The notes: generated by a model from the sequence alone, not told the origin. A stretch of 64,000 nucleotides of DNA from Ulota crispa (GCA_963920765.1 OY987244.1:23912358-23976357), one strand, 5' to 3'; counted from the stretch's first letter, positions 24,801 to 37,700 are shown. A program made the numbers and translations.

Positions 24801-27800
24801 CAAGTCAATAGAGCGTTTTCTTTTTATTAGGTTCTAATCTAAATAACTTTTTAGTGTGGAAGGGAAATTCATTCCCTAGGCTTCAAATTGGTTTGTCTTA
24901 TTCTAGCTTTTATGTATGGGTCCAGAAGTGTATGGAAATAATAGTGACAAGTCAATCAATTATGTTTTTTTGATAGAGTTCTAAATTTGGAAGTTTTGTT
25001 AATGAGGAAGGGTAAGGCATGAGGTAGGATTGGAATAAATTTGTTTTCAATTCAATTTTACGCATGCTGCCACAGGTGTATGGAAATAATAGTGTGAAGT
25101 CAATGGATCATTTTCTCTTTTTTGGATAGTCCATGTTGGTCATTGTTTGGTGGAAAAGGGTTGTGCATTAGGTAGGCCTCACGCTAGATTATTTCTATTT
25201 GGTTTGTATGCATGTATGGGGGCTACGGGTGTTTGGAATTACTGGTGACACATCAATAGAATATCATCTCTTATGAGGAGTTTTTATTTAAGTAAATTTT
25301 TAGCAGGGGAAGGGCAGTGCAGTAGGTAGGCTTGAAACTACCTTATTTTTGTTGGCTTTGCATGTATGGTTGCACGAGTGATTGTAAATGAGGGTGTTTC
25401 TGCAATAAAAAAATTTCCCTTTTTAAATGTTTCTTTTGCTAATTGTTTTAGTGGGGTAGGGCATTGCCCTTGCCCAGGCTTCTCAGTGCTTTGTTTTGGT
25501 TTGGTTTGTATGTGTGGATCCACGAGTGTTTGGAAACAATGGTGCCACATCAATAGAATAAAATCTCTTGTCCAACCCTTTGATTCTGGTAACTTTGTTA
25601 GTGGAGAAGGGCAAGTATAAATTGGGCTTGAATTTAGATTGTTCTTTGATTGGTGTCTATGTAACCATGATGTAGCGAGGATTTGGAATTAATGGTGACA
25701 CGTTAATAGATTCTTTTCCTACGTGGCTGAATAGAAGCGTTGGTAAATTCTTAGTGGAGAAGGGCAAGTATTAGGTAGGCTTTAGTTTACCTTGTTTTTT
25801 GTTTTGTTTGTGTGTACTCCTGCAACTTTATTGAATCAATGGGGACAAGTGAACAAAATGCCTTCCTTTGTTTGAATTTTATTTTGGTAGATATTTAGAG
25901 GGAAAGGGCACTACATGAGGCAGGATTATAGTTGGTTTGTCATTGTTTGGTCCCTATGTATGAGCTCTATGAGTGTTTGGAATTCATGGCATCACGTTTA
26001 GAGTTTATTTTATCTTGTTCAGAGTATGTATTTTGGTATTCTTGTTAAAGGGGAAGGGCAGGTATTAGCTAGGCCTTTAATTTGTATGTTCTTGCTTGGT
26101 TTCTGTGTAATCATGCTGCAGCCACTATTTGCAATTGATGGTGTTAAGTGAATAGAGTTACTTTCTTTGTGTTTGAGTGTTTCCCTTGAGAAATTTTTAG
26201 TGCAAAAAGGCATTGCACTATGGGTTGTTTTTTATTGGTTTCTATGTGTAAGAGTTGTAGGTGTATGGAATTAATGGGATCATGTCAATAGGATATTTTG
26301 TCATGATTGAGTTTTTGTCTTGTTATATTTATGTTGGAGAAGGGCATTATACTAGGTAGGATTAGAATTGGTTTGTTTTTGTTTGGTTTCTATGTGTGGG
26401 CTCTATAGGTGTATGCAATCAATAGTGTCAAGTCAATCAATTATTTTCTCTTGTTTGAGTTTCTATTTTGTTAAATTTTTAGTGGAGAAGGTTTATACAC
26501 TAGCTAGGATTAGAATTGGTTTGTTTTTGTTTGGTTTCTATGTATGGCTCGACAAATGTATGGAAACAATGGTGTCACATTAGTGAAATGTTATCTTTTT
26601 ATTTCTTTCTAAAATCTGTTAAATATTTATTGGATTCAGGGCATTGCGCTAGTAAGCAAGAGAACTCGGTTTTTTTTTTTTTTTGCTTCCATGTATGGGC
26701 ACTATAAGTGTATGGAATAATAGTGGCAAGTCAATCAATTATTTTATGATGCTTGAGTTTTTATTTTAGTTGTTTTTTTTAAGCATGGGAATGGCAGTGC
26801 ATGCGCATGGACTAGATTTGGTTGTTTTTTTGGTTTTGTGTTTTATGTATGGGTCTTAGAGTGGATGGAAATAAAGGCGTCAAGTCTATCATTTATTTTC
26901 ACTTGCTCACGTGATTGTTTTGGTAATTTTTTATTGGGGAAGGGCTATGCATAGTTAGAGTTTGTTTGTTATTGTCTAGTCTATATGTATGGGTGCACAA
27001 GTGTTTGCAATTAATGTTGTCCACTAAACAAAATCTTATTTTCTTGTATGAGTTTATGTTATGGTAATATTTTTAGCCTAAAAGGGCACTGCACTAGCTA
27101 GGCTTGAAACTGGGTTTTGTTTGTTTGCGTTCTATGTATGGATGCTACAGGGTGTATGGAAATAACAATGTGACGTCAATGAATCATGGTATATATTTTT
27201 TTAAGTTAGTAATTTTGTAGTGGGGAAAGGCAATACACAAGCTAGGATTAGAAATGGTTTGGTTTTGTTTTGTTTCTATGTGTGGGCACTACGGGTGCAT
27301 GGAAATAATAGGGTGAAGTGAATTAGTTATTTTCTCCTGTTTGAGTTCATATTCCAACAGTTGTCTATAAGCCTAGGAATGGCAGTGCATGCGCATGGAT
27401 TGGAATTGGGTGTTTTTTTTATTTGGGTTTTTATATATGGGTCCACAAGTGGGTGGAAACATGAATGTCAAGTCAATCATTTATTTTTACTTGCTTGCAT
27501 GGTTATTCTAGTAAATTTTTAGTGGAGAAGGGCCGTGCCTTGCCTACGCTTTTCACTAGTATGTGTTTGTTTGGTTTGTATGGATGGGTCCAGGAGATTA
27601 TAGCAATAATAGCGGGAAGTCAACCAATTATTGTCTCTTGTTTGATTTCCTATCTTGGTAAATATTTAACGGAGAAGGGCACTGTGGGAGGTAGGATGAA
27701 TATTGTTTTTTTTTTCATTTTGTTTCTATGCATGATGCTGCAATGGTTTGGAATGGATGGTATGTATCACATGAACAACATATTTTTGTTGATTGAGTTT

Positions 27801-29160
27801 TGTCGTGGGTAATGTTTTTGTGGTGAAGGGCAATGCATCCCCTGGGACCCTTATTGGTTTATTTTGCTTGGTTCCTATGTATTGGAACTATGAATGTATG
27901 GAAACAATGGTGTCACATCTATGAAATCTTATCTTTTTATTTCTTTTTAATTTCCCCTAAACTTTTACTAGGTTCAGGGCAGTGCGCTAGCAAGTAGGAG
28001 GACTGGGTTGTTTTTGTTTTGCTTTTGTGTATGGACGCTACAGTTGTGTAGAATAATTATGCCAAGTCAATTAGATATTTTCTCTTGTTTGAGTTTTTAT
28101 TTCAATTGTTTATTTAAGCCTTGGAATGGCAGTGCATGCACATGGATTGGAACTTGGGTTGTTTTTTTTGTTTTGGTTTTTATGTATGGGCTTTTGAGTG
28201 GATGGAAATAGTAGTGTCTTGCCATTCAAATCTTATCCTTTTTATTTAGTTATGTTTTTTGAAAAAATTTAGTAGGGACAAGCACTACTCTAGGTAAGCT
28301 AAGAACTCGTTTAATTTTGCTTGGTTTCTATGTATGGGTCCACAAGGGTGTATGGAATTAGTGATGTCACATCAATAGAATATTTTGCTGTGATTGAATA
28401 CTTATTTTTTGGTATTTTTTTAATGAAGAACGGCCAAGCATCAGGTAGGGGTAGAATTGGGTTGTTTTCGTTTGGTTTGTAAGTGTGGGCGCTACTAGTG
28501 TTTGGAAGTAATGGTGTCACGTCAATAGAAAATTATCTGTTGTTCACAAATTTCATTTTGGGTTTTTGTTAAGGGAGGTTGTACTTTGCCTAGGCTTTGA
28601 AGTTTAAGTGTTTGTTTGGTTTCTTTGTAGGGGTCCAGGAGAGTATGGAAATAAAAGCAAGAAGTCAATCAATTATTTTCTCTTAATTGAGTTTATGTCT
28701 GGGTAAATATTTAATGGAGAAGAACACTGCAATACGTATGATTAAAATTGGTTTCCCTTTGTTTAGTTTTTGTTTAGGGATCCATGAGTGTATGGAAATA
28801 ATGGTGTCACGTTTGTAGATTAATTTCTTATTTTCTAGTTTTTCTCTTAGTAAATTTTTAGTGGGGATTGGTAGCGCAAGAGGTAGGCTTGCAACTAGAA
28901 TATTTTTGTTTGATTTATATGGATAGGTCTACAACTGTTTGGAAGAAATGGTGTCACATCAACATGAAATTTTCTCTTGATTGAGTCTGTATTTTGGAAA
29001 AAAATTAATGGGGAGGGTCAGTGGACTAGTTGGGCTGGAATTGGATTGCTTTTGTTTGCCTTGTATGTATGCTGCCACAAGTGCTTGGAATTAAGGGGGT
29101 CACGTCTTTGAACTACTTTCCCTTGTTTGAGCTTTCATTTTGGTATTCTTTGTTGGGATG
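21861..29160 (+). repeat. Right tandem array, ~147-bp unit in inverted orientation, about 50 copies
   Basis: The units are the reverse complement of the left array: GAAGGGCA(G/A)TGCACTAG, AGGATTAGAATTGGTTTG, GTTTGGTTTCTATGTATGGG, GTGTTTGGAAATAATGG, TGTCA(C/A)GTCAAT. GTGTCA landmarks at 26,425 and 26,573 lie 148 bp apart. Together with the left array it forms an imperfect inverted repeat with about 7-kb arms and a 2.1-kb spacer. No gene lies inside. Confidence 0.88.
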
Positions 29161-29200
29161 GGCTGACCAAAACCACCCCTTAAACCCTTGAATTTCCATT

Positions 29201-31119
29201 ATGATGCACGTTGTGACGTTGATTGGATTGTTCATTCTAACTTGCACTTGTTGTTTTGGACGTCTTATGAACCATAGTGCGTCATCTAAGGATGAAGAGG
29301 ATGAGTTTGATGGAAGTGACTCTAGCTCAGATGATGATGGCGGTGAGGAAGAGATGTCTCCAAGCCCTTGCAAGGTCATTAGGGTGAAGAGGGAGGGAAG
29401 GCCTGTGCGTGCGTGCCCTAGGTTCTATAATGAAGATAAGAGACTAGTGATGGTTGATTTGCACGGCAGATTGTTTGGGCCAATGGTGAAATTGCTAGAG
29501 ACCGACATCAAACTCTTGGCGAAGGACTTGGATCCCATCCACAACTAGGACCTTCAACCCAAGCATGGAGTAAACCGTTTCTACAAACGGCTCTATGCAA
29601 GTTAGCATTCAACTTTCTCTTGATTAATTTGCTTTATATTACCATTGAATTGGTAAACCCCTTCTTATGGAATCATTCCTTTTTTTTATTGTACTGGTGC
29701 TTGCAAATTGGGAGATCCTTGGGAAGGTAAACAAGATAGACAAGGCATGGTTGAAGCCAAGGATTACAAAAGCTCTGATCCTTGAGCGATAGAAGCTGAA
29801 CAAGAAGATCAAGAATGGGGACCCTAAACCACCTGAGATCTTAGAGGAGTAGTGGGACACCTTGAGGGCAATGCGTGAAACCGAAAAGGCACAAAAGTAG
29901 TCAGAGCAAATGAGCACCATCTCCTAGGGGAAGGCCTCTTTGAAGGCACAAGTCACAGCAATTGAGAAATTGGCAATCTCAAAGTTAGTGAGAGTTTACC
30001 TGCCTTGTTAGTTGATTTGTTGAACACTACCATGAACATGTACATGCTTTTTTTGACGTTGAAAATGTCTTATGAGATGTCAATGTTTGTGATTGGATGT
30101 ATTCTTGAAACTTCTTGATGTTTTTGTGATGTTTAATTGTTCTTGGTGATGTTTTTGTGAACATCAAGGCTAACATATTTGTGCATGTCAGTCTTTAAGG
30201 CTTGAGAGAGAGCCATATCCCAGAGAGGTAGAAGCAGAAGTTGCACGGGAGACACAAGAGATGAAGGAGAGTGCTCCAAGGCCCAAGGGCGACCTCACTA
30301 TGGAGCTAGAGGCCCTTGGAAACAAGGTGACAGGGTTGGAGGACGTTGTCAAGAAGTTGGTCAGCTCTATGGCATCATCAAATGAGCAATTGGATGCCAA
30401 GCTCAAGCAATACTTTGGTGGTGGGGGTCCACCTTTACCAAAGAAGTGCAAAGAGGAGTGGAGGAGATGGTAGCCAACACTAGGGGAGAAGATGCGCATG
30501 TCAAGGAAGTGTTAGTTGGAGGAGTTGGGGAAGGGCCCATAGAAGTGAACAACTCCATTGGAGAAGAGGTTCAAGGGGCACATAAGGAGGATCCCTTGAT
30601 CCTCCCTAAGATTGTGAACGCACCCACAGTAGAGGTCACTACGAAGGTTGACAGGGTTATCACGCCAATGGAGGTAAATGGTGTATCATTTGCCTGTCAA
30701 TGTAGACATGTATACGTTGTATATAGTGTTTCACAAAACATGATTATGTTCTAATGAATATTCACCTAATCATTGCTATGCACACCCTAAAACACATCAT
30801 TGTGTTTCTTTGGATGTTTTTTACGGCACCAATATGTTGCAATGGATACTGCAAGCAAAAAATTGATACTTTTGTTTCATGAATGAAATAAATGTAGTGT
30901 GCAAGTTCTAGATTGAATACATGTTTGTGTTTGGAACAGGAGTTGGAAGAGAGTGACGCTTATGCATTGCCGGGTACTCGCCGATCTAAGTTGCCAATGA
31001 CTAAGAAGGCAGTGAAGACTATGGGGCTTTCACCACCAACAAAACCAGATACAACCAAGTCAATTGATCCTCCAAAGATCCCAAGTGCAAGTGCAAAGGT
31101 CAAAGTAATTAAGATTTAG
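29201..31119 (+). pseudogene. Transposase_24-like (Ptta/En/Spm) accessory gene of the nested CACTA
   Basis: A plus-strand, multi-exon gene. The first segment (29,201-29,548) has an acidic Ser/Asp tract (KDEEDEFDGSDSSSDDD) then basic VIRVKREGRPVRACPRFYN and DLHGRLFGPMVKLLETDIKL. The second (about 29,690-29,985) reads AWLKPRITKALILER, PPEILEE-W-DTLRAMRETE and SEQMSTIS, matching the Transposase_24 pattern (a Trp, then a Ser, before a basic end). The third (about 30,192-30,540) has EALGNKVTGLEDVVKKLVSS, a likely coiled coil. The last (30,940-31,119) is Lys/Pro-rich and ends KVKVIKI. Segment two keeps one frame through four TAG stops (29,790, 29,850, 29,898, 29,925). Such proteins bind subterminal repeats and assist TNP2. 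Confidence 0.6.
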
Positions 31120-33278
31120 CATTGAATACAGTGATTGTAACTTTCACATGAGCAATTCTCACATGGTCAATGCAAAAATGTAGGTGGGAGCATTAACAAG
31201 AACAGAGGTGGCTAAGAAAAAGTGAGGAATTGGTGGTAATTGGGTGCACTTGTGTTTTGTAGCGTCAATGTGCTGAACTGGACGTTAAGGCCAACATACA
31301 TGTTGTCAATAGAGACGTTTTTTACTACATCATTGTGACATTCAATTTGACAAGGTGGTTGTCTACATAGACATTGTAATCGATGTTATAGAAAGCGATA
31401 GCTATGCAATTGTAGCATCAGTGTCCGTTTGGTATGACGTACTTGGTATATGGAGAGGCAGGGTTGGGACTATAGTGTGTGTCTTAAGACATTAGCTCAG
31501 ACATCCATGTGATCATACCAACATTTCATATTTATATATTGCATCATATTCTATGTTTATGTGACTATCGACGCAACTATCAAGCATGTTATTGGAAACA
31601 TCAAATACTCAATGTTGATGCCCAAATGGTCACATAGAATGTTGCTTTGGATGGCAGTGAAAGCAGCAGTACCTAGACACTATGGAAGGCTTGGTTGTTT
31701 TGTAAGACGTTGAAAAAGTGAGTATGTTATGAACGCAATGTTACTAATGTCATTGCGTTGAACAAATACTTGTTGCAATGCGTGTTGAAATGTAGCCTTA
31801 GCATGCTTTCTAAGACATCAAAGACATAAGTAATTGCAATCATACACGTTCTTTCTATGTCATCAATGTTGCTATAATCAATAACAGATGGCAATATTAC
31901 TACTTAGAACAATACGGTAGTCAGCATGTTCATGTAAGAACTAGCATTTTGCTATACATCTTAGTATGGCCACCATGTTATTCTAAAAGTTCTAGATAAA
32001 ATATAGAACATTTATTGAGAATTTGATGACGTCACAGAAGTTGTAAAACAAAGTACTCCCTGTCAAGGTTGTTGTCCAAAGAGATATTCCCGGTACTAGC
32101 TTCATGTCATGTTTGTTGTCAAAGAATCCATTCCACCAAACAAGCCTATGCTAGGCCATGTATGTCACACAACAACATAGTATATTCTGGGTGTTACCTA
32201 TCATGCCTTGGCTCCAGGCCAAAACATTTGTGTAGACATACGTTGCGTTTGAAAGGTTGTCACATTAAACATCCAGATCAAAAGTGGCGTTGTCAGTGAA
32301 ACCTATATTTATGACAAAACGTTGAAATGTGCATGCCCCTAAAGAACACATTGGAGCCTTTGCGTTGTCTACAACATCATAAAGGACGGTTAAAATGTCC
32401 ACTCAATTCCAAATTGCATTTCAAAGGCTGTCGAGTGGAACACTTGACGACAAATGATTAAATCGGCCATGACACAGATTCAGTAGAGGAAGTGTTCAAT
32501 TTGACTAGTTTTTTATCAGCAATTTGCATATTCAACGTTTTTCTAAATGGCAAGGACATTGGTATATAACGTATATGTCAACAATACATGCTTTCTGAGG
32601 AATGCCCTATGGAACACAATCCATTATAACAAGTGTTATCTCAAACACTCCTGTTGACAAAAAAATGTTGTAGCCCACATGCACCCTAAAACCCACCCTC
32701 AGCCCTAAGGAGTGGTTGATGCCATGAAAGATGGAATTGAGCAACATTGATGTTTGGTATTATGCCTAGTGAAACGCCTAGTAAGAGAGTGGCGCGCTTG
32801 TGGAAACGTCCACGTTTCATATTGATGTCTCTTGCAACATATTTGCAAAGATCCATTTGTCTTATAAAACATGAATTTGAACAAGTTGAATGTTACACTT
32901 GATGTTATGAAAAACATGTAAATGTTCCACTATACATTGATTATAACATGTTTATGAAAGTAAGCTATGAAAGAATCCAAGCTGACTAAACGTGCCACAT
33001 CTACCTTTGGAGACTCAATCTTGTTAGATTTCTTGTCAGAAGTTTATCGGATGAGAAGTAAGTTACTTGGATGAAATTTTGTCAAGCTGGCAATTTTTCT
33101 TACCCCTCTAGACCCATGTTCTTTTGATGTTTTTTAAAATTCTACCCATGTTTTAGAAAATCCGGACACTTTTTTAGCCTGTTTTTTATAACAAATTTTT
33201 TTGCACGTCTGCCCCGGCATGGAGGATGTCAAAAAAATACAAAAAATGTGTTTTCTACAACGTCAAAAAAACACGCTC
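31120..33278. other. Right subterminal region of the nested CACTA, no gene seen
   Basis: This is AT-rich DNA with scattered GACGTT/AACGTC and ACATC/GATGT words like those of the left subterminal repeats, but I see no regular tandem unit. It probably holds transposase-binding sites and the 3' end of the accessory transcript. Confidence 0.45.
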
Positions 33279-33290
33279 TTTCTTCTAGTG
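33279..33290 (-). repeat. Right terminal inverted repeat of the nested CACTA
   Basis: On minus it reads CACTAGAAGAAA. It is followed on plus by the target duplication TTT (33,291-33,293). Confidence 0.85.
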
Positions 33291-33960
33291 TTTAATGAAT
33301 TTAGGGCTTCTAATTAATTAGAATAGCATGGCCATTTTATGGCTGCAAGTTATGACTATTGAGAGTCATGTATACCTCAAAATGACTCATGCTAGTCATA
33401 ATCCAAAGTCATAAAATGCCCATTTTGTTGTTCTTATAAGGACTTTTAAAATATATTGCTTTGGATAATTTCCAATGTAGATTTCTATGAAAGATGTAGT
33501 GCTGCTAGGGCTCAATTTCAATATCATCCATCATCTGGAAAGTCAAGGTTGAAGTGGAGACCATTCTACAAAATGTTGAACAGACACTAATCCATATTCA
33601 TTTTCAACTCAAATTAGTGAATCTCTAATAAACCTTCCTTCCAAAATTGTATTAAAACCTAGGAACTAGTTAACGTTATGATTTGATGATATTTAATCAA
33701 CTTCAAAATTTTTTACAAATTCACCTTTTGCACCTTGGGGCATTTGCGGGTTAATAAGGCCCATAATTGAAAGACTTTGGGGTTAGTTTTTCCCGTACGT
33801 ACAAGACGCACTCATACTAGATGGAGGCATGGAATGACATGGAATGCAACCAATGGGAAAAGAGGAGGCACCTGTGGGGTGGGCCACGCAGGCAAAGAGT
33901 GACTGAGTCCTTGAAACGCCACCCTCAAGAGCCGAGTTCTTGATTTCAACCGTGTTGCAC
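33291..33960. repeat. Outer element resumes: third copy of the ~650-bp repeat with an inserted dyad block
   Basis: Text from AATGAATTTAGGGCTTCTAA continues copy C interrupted at 4,950. The landmarks TATGATTTGATGA, GGGTTAATAAGGCCC and CCAATGGGAAAAGAGG match copy B (4,540-4,800). A stretch at about 33,334-33,450 absent from the other copies carries dyads at 33,353-33,368 and 33,383-33,398. It ends TTGTTCTTATAAGG, similar to the CACTA right end (CCTTATAGTG), so it may be a solo terminus or MITE of the outer family. Confidence 0.65.
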
Positions 33961-34514
33961 CGTGTTGCGCCGTCACATGCTACACAAACTTGCGCACTTG
34001 AAGGAAGCAACCAAGCATGGGGAGGGTTGTGAAAGAGGTGAGGCAGTTGAGAGTCATTGCAAAGATTTCTAGGTTTAGGGATGATTTCACCCTGATTTTT
34101 GCTACCCATTAGGATTGGCCTTTATTTCTTCCTTGATTTGGACAACGTTTTGCATTAGGCTCAGTGCTAGGATTCTGTGTTTGTGTGCAGGGTGGATTGT
34201 GATTGGACGCATGTGGACTTTGAGGCTGAGGGACGCAGGGCCGCCAAGCCGCTGAGCCAGGGAGCCAAGAAGCTAGACTGTGGGTCTTGCAGCCAATACT
34301 AGTACCAGATCAAGTTGGTATCTAGCTCGAGCATATTAGTGGAGCGGGGCACGGTCTTGAAGTTTGGCATAGTGGTGCACAATCTTCAGGCTAGCTAATC
34401 TCGCTGAGCTCAAGGAGACATCCATCTGTAAACAACTCTGCAATGCCAACATTCAATGTAACCAGGAGAAGTTGAAGGAATTAGGGTTGCTCGGATTAGG
34501 AGAGCAACTAGGGA
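33961..34514. other. Spacer of the outer element, no clear gene
   Basis: G+C is slightly higher than in the flanking AT-rich DNA. Broken plus-strand frames have no motif I recognise. Confidence 0.3.
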
Positions 34515-34919
34515 GTGGTGGACGTCAACGCCCAAAGCATCTTGGCCCTCTCAATTGCACAATGTAGGTCCAATCTCTCTCAATCAATGACTTTCTCGTT
34601 TGAATCATTGTTTACAACTATAGCAAATCTAGAGGACAATGATATAGTGCAAATCTTCCAAAGAATTGCTCTCCTTCCACCTATCACTGCAATCATTTTG
34701 CACAAGACTAGAGTGACTTTAGCTAATGATGTAGTTGAAGCTTCTAGGATCGAAAGAGGACCCCCACCACAAAGGAGTTCCAAGATCCAGCTCCAAATAG
34801 AAAACAACGCTCTAGAAAAGCCTCTTGCACCAGGAAGCAAGGTATGCCTACGTCTATCACTTGATTCCATTGGATTTCTTTGTGAAACCTTGAAATGTAG
34901 TCCTCACTGCCGCTTGTGA
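34515..34919 (+). CDS. Hypothetical open frame, 134 residues
   Basis: It begins MVDVNAQSILALSIAQCRSN and contains FTTIANLEDNDIVQIFQRIA and ENNALEKPLAPGSKVCLRL. The composition is protein-like but the family is unknown. It precedes the 111-bp array on the same strand as the Transposase_24-like gene of the outer element, so it could be an upstream exon of that transcript or an unrelated fragment. Confidence 0.28.
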   Translation: MVDVNAQSILALSIAQCRSNLSQSMTFSFESLFTTIANLEDNDIVQIFQRIALLPPITAIILHKTRVTLANDVVEASRIERGPPPQRSSKIQLQIENNALEKPLAPGSKVCLRLSLDSIGFLCETLKCSPHCRL

Positions 34920-34934
34920 GAAGCTCTGAGGTGG

Positions 34935-36826
34935 AGTCTAGTTTATTTTATTTTATTTGGAAGTGCTGTGAAGCAAGGCCATTGAGGCTCTCATTTTCTA
35001 TGTTTTTGAAGTGTTGGTCCATCAATTGGCTCACAAAGGGGCAGATGGTGTTTTTTTAAATTTTGAAGTTGTTATGAGGGCAAGGCCCATTGAGGCTCTC
35101 ATTTTCTGTGTTTTTAGAGTGCTAGTTGATCAAGGGGCTCACAAGCGGCAGATGTTGCTTTTTTGTTTAAAATTTGGAAGTTGCTCTGAGGTTTGGCCCA
35201 TTGAGGCTCTCATTTTTCTTTGTTTTTGGAGTCTAGTCAATCAAGGGGCTCACAAGGGGTAGATGTTGCTTTCTTGTTTAAGATTTGGAAGTTATTGTGA
35301 GGTTTGGCCCTTCGTGGCTCTCATTTTCTGTGTTTTTAGAGTCTAATCGATGAAGGGCTCACAAGGGGTAGCAATTGTTTTTTTTTTTTAAAAAATTTGG
35401 AAGTGCTGTGAGGCAAGGCCCATCAAGGCTCTCATTTTCTGTGCTTTTGGAGTGTTGGTCTATTAAGGGGCTCACAAAGAGGCAGCAGGTGTGTTTAAAA
35501 AAAAAATGGAAGTGCTATGAGACAAGGCCCATTGGGGCTCTCATTTTTTATGTTTTCAGAGTGCTGGTTGATCAAAGGGCTCACAAGGGGGCAGCAAGTG
35601 TTTTTTTTTTTTAAAAAACTTCAAAGTACTGTGAAGCAAGGCCCATTGAGGCTCTCATTTTTCTTTGTTTTTGGAGTGCTAGTCCATCAATTGGCTCACA
35701 AGGAGGCAGATGGTGCTTTTTTTTTTTAATTTTGAAGTTGTTGTGAGGCCAAGGCTATCGAGGCTCTCATTTTCTATGTTTTCCATGTCTAGTCAATGAA
35801 GGGCTCACAAGGGGTAGGTTGTTGCTCTTTTGTTTAATATTTGGAAGTTGTTGTGAGGCATGGCCCATTGAGGCTCTCATTTTTCTTTGTTTTGGGAGAC
35901 TAGTCAATCAAGGGGTTCACAAGGGGGCAGCAGGTGTTTTAAAAAACAAATCAAAAGTGCTGTGAGGTTTGGCCCATTGAGGCTCTCTTTGTGTGTGCTT
36001 TCAAAGTGCTGGTTGGTCAAGGGGCTCACAAGGGGCAAATTGTTGTTTTTTTGTTTAAAATTTGGAAGTTGCTCTAAGGTTTGGCCCATCGAGGCTCTCA
36101 TTTTTCTTTGTTTTTGGAGTCTAGTCGATCAAGGGGTTCACAAGGGGTAGATGTTGCTTTTTTGTAAAAAATTTGCAAGTTGCTGTGAGGCATGGCCCTT
36201 TGTGGCTCTCATTTTTTGTGTTTCTAGAGTCTAATCAATGAAAGGCTCACAAGGGGTAGCGGTTGTTTTTTTTTAAAAAATTTGGAAGTACTATGAGGCA
36301 AGGCCCATTGAGGCTCTCATTTTCTGTGTTTTTGGAGTGTTGGTCTATTAAGGGGCTCACAAGGGGGCAGCAAGTGTTTTAAAAAAAAAAATTGGAAGTG
36401 TTGTGAGGCAAGGCCCATCGAGGCTCTCATTTTTTGTGTTCTCAGAGTCTAGACCATGAATTGGCTCACAAGAGGGCAGCGAGTGTGCTTTAAAATAAAA
36501 AATGGAAGTGCTATGAGGCAAGGCCATTGAGGCTCTCATTTCTATGTTCTCAGAGTCTGGTTGATCAAGGGGATCACAAGGGAGGCAGCGAGTATGTTTT
36601 AAAAAAAAAATTGGAAGTGTTGTGAGGCAAGGCCCATTGAGGCTCTCATTTTTCTTTGTTTTTGGAGTGCTGGTCCATCAATAGGCTCACAAGGGAGCAG
36701 CGGGTGTTTTAAAAAAAATTAGAAATGCTATGAGGTTTGGCCCATTGAGGCTCTCATTTAAGTGTTTTTGGAGTGCTGGTCCATCAATTGGCTCACAAGG
36801 GGGCAAATGGTGTTTTTTTGTAAAAA
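34935..36826. repeat. 111-bp tandem array, about 17 copies (left part)
   Basis: Each unit reads TTTGGAAGTTGCTGTGAGG, then CAAGGCCCATTGAGGCTCTC, ATTTTCTGTGTTTTTGGAGT, GCTGGTC(A/C)ATCAA, GGGGCTCACAAGGGG and a T-run. Landmark GGCTCTC positions 34,985, 35,093, 35,204, 35,315, 35,426, 35,535, 35,649 and 35,760 give a 108-114 bp spacing. The array stops at 36,826 and resumes in phase at 53,589. Confidence 0.9.
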
Positions 36827-37700
36827 GTTCAATGACACTAGCACACAAGCTTCAACTAGTGAGCTTCTGAGCTTCAAGCGTGAAGTCCTTGAGCTTGGAG
36901 CTTAATAACATAGAATGACAAGAATTTTTTTGTTTTTTTGTTTGTACTGATAGAGTTTGCAAAATTTTGAGGAAATAAATGTTGAAGATCATATGAGGGA
37001 CCTATTACCACAGATTGAAGCCTACACCCATGATTGTGTGTTATTATGATTTTTTTTTCAAATGGTTTGTGCGGAGGTTTTAGGGTCTAGGAGATGATGT
37101 GATAAAAATTCGACGAACCGTCCACAAACAAGGAAAGACAATTGGAGTTGACAACATTCCAAGAACTTGATAGAGATTAGGGTTAGAAAATCTGAAATAT
37201 AGCTTAATTAAAAGAGAGGGGGTTTATTAATGCTCAACCATTGCTCAAACAAACTTATATAACGCTAACTTGAAGGAATTCCTTACTAAGGAGGTGTAGC
37301 AAAAAGGAAGTACGTAACGAACAAGTTTGGCATGGGGAAAAAGGGTAGCAGCCTCTTGAGGAATTTGGACGAGGGTGATATGGTTTAGGGTTTGAATAAA
37401 GAGGGTGACAATAAAGTCAGAAATGCATGGTACACGGGTTTAGAGAACTGTCCAATGTGAGAGCAACCTTGTCAAAAACATGTCAGGGAACATTTCATTG
37501 AAGGACCAAGTTATCTAGTATAAAGAGAACAGTGGTAGAAGAGAATTTGTATCATAATCAATCACTTGCAGAAAGAGTCCAAAGGGATTTGCATCAAACA
37601 TTAATTGTGCCTAAATGTGATTTGCATTAACCAAGAACATGGCCAACTCAATAGGTAAAACATACGTACTAGTGCAGAATTTGAAGGTGACATCTACTCC
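36827..37700. other. Left end of the insertion, no gene seen
   Basis: Close to the end lies a cluster of GAGCTT words (36,855-36,905). The rest is AT-rich without coding signal, probably subterminal DNA and the 3' flank of the minus-strand transposase. Confidence 0.35.

Larger units (their letters stand above)
4951..33290 (-). mobile_element. Nested complete CACTA element, 28,340 bp
   Basis: The left end begins CACTATAAGAAA at 4,951. The right end, read inward on the minus strand from 33,290, begins CACTAGAAGAAA, so 11 of 12 bases match. The 3-bp target duplication TTT lies at 4,948-4,950 and 33,291-33,293, the size expected for CACTA elements. Closing the gap gives GACATGTCTAACTTT joined to AATGAATTTAGGGC, matching the uninterrupted repeat copy at about 3,660 (GACATGTCTAACTTTAAT). 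Contents are TNP2 on minus, an accessory gene on plus, and a 16-kb inverted tandem-array block between them. Whether that block is intrinsic or a further nested insertion is not settled. Confidence 0.88.

Noticed and set aside
13010..29160. Dozens of open frames of 60-115 codons in the arrays
   Set aside because: They follow the 147-bp unit, recur as the same Phe/Tyr/Trp- or Lys/Asn-rich text in each copy, and have no start context or conserved motif.
29790..29927. TAG reassigned to glutamine
   Set aside because: TAG-rich frames occur only in TE relics, other stops (TGA, TAA) interrupt the same genes, and decay at methylated CHG sites explains the pattern more simply.
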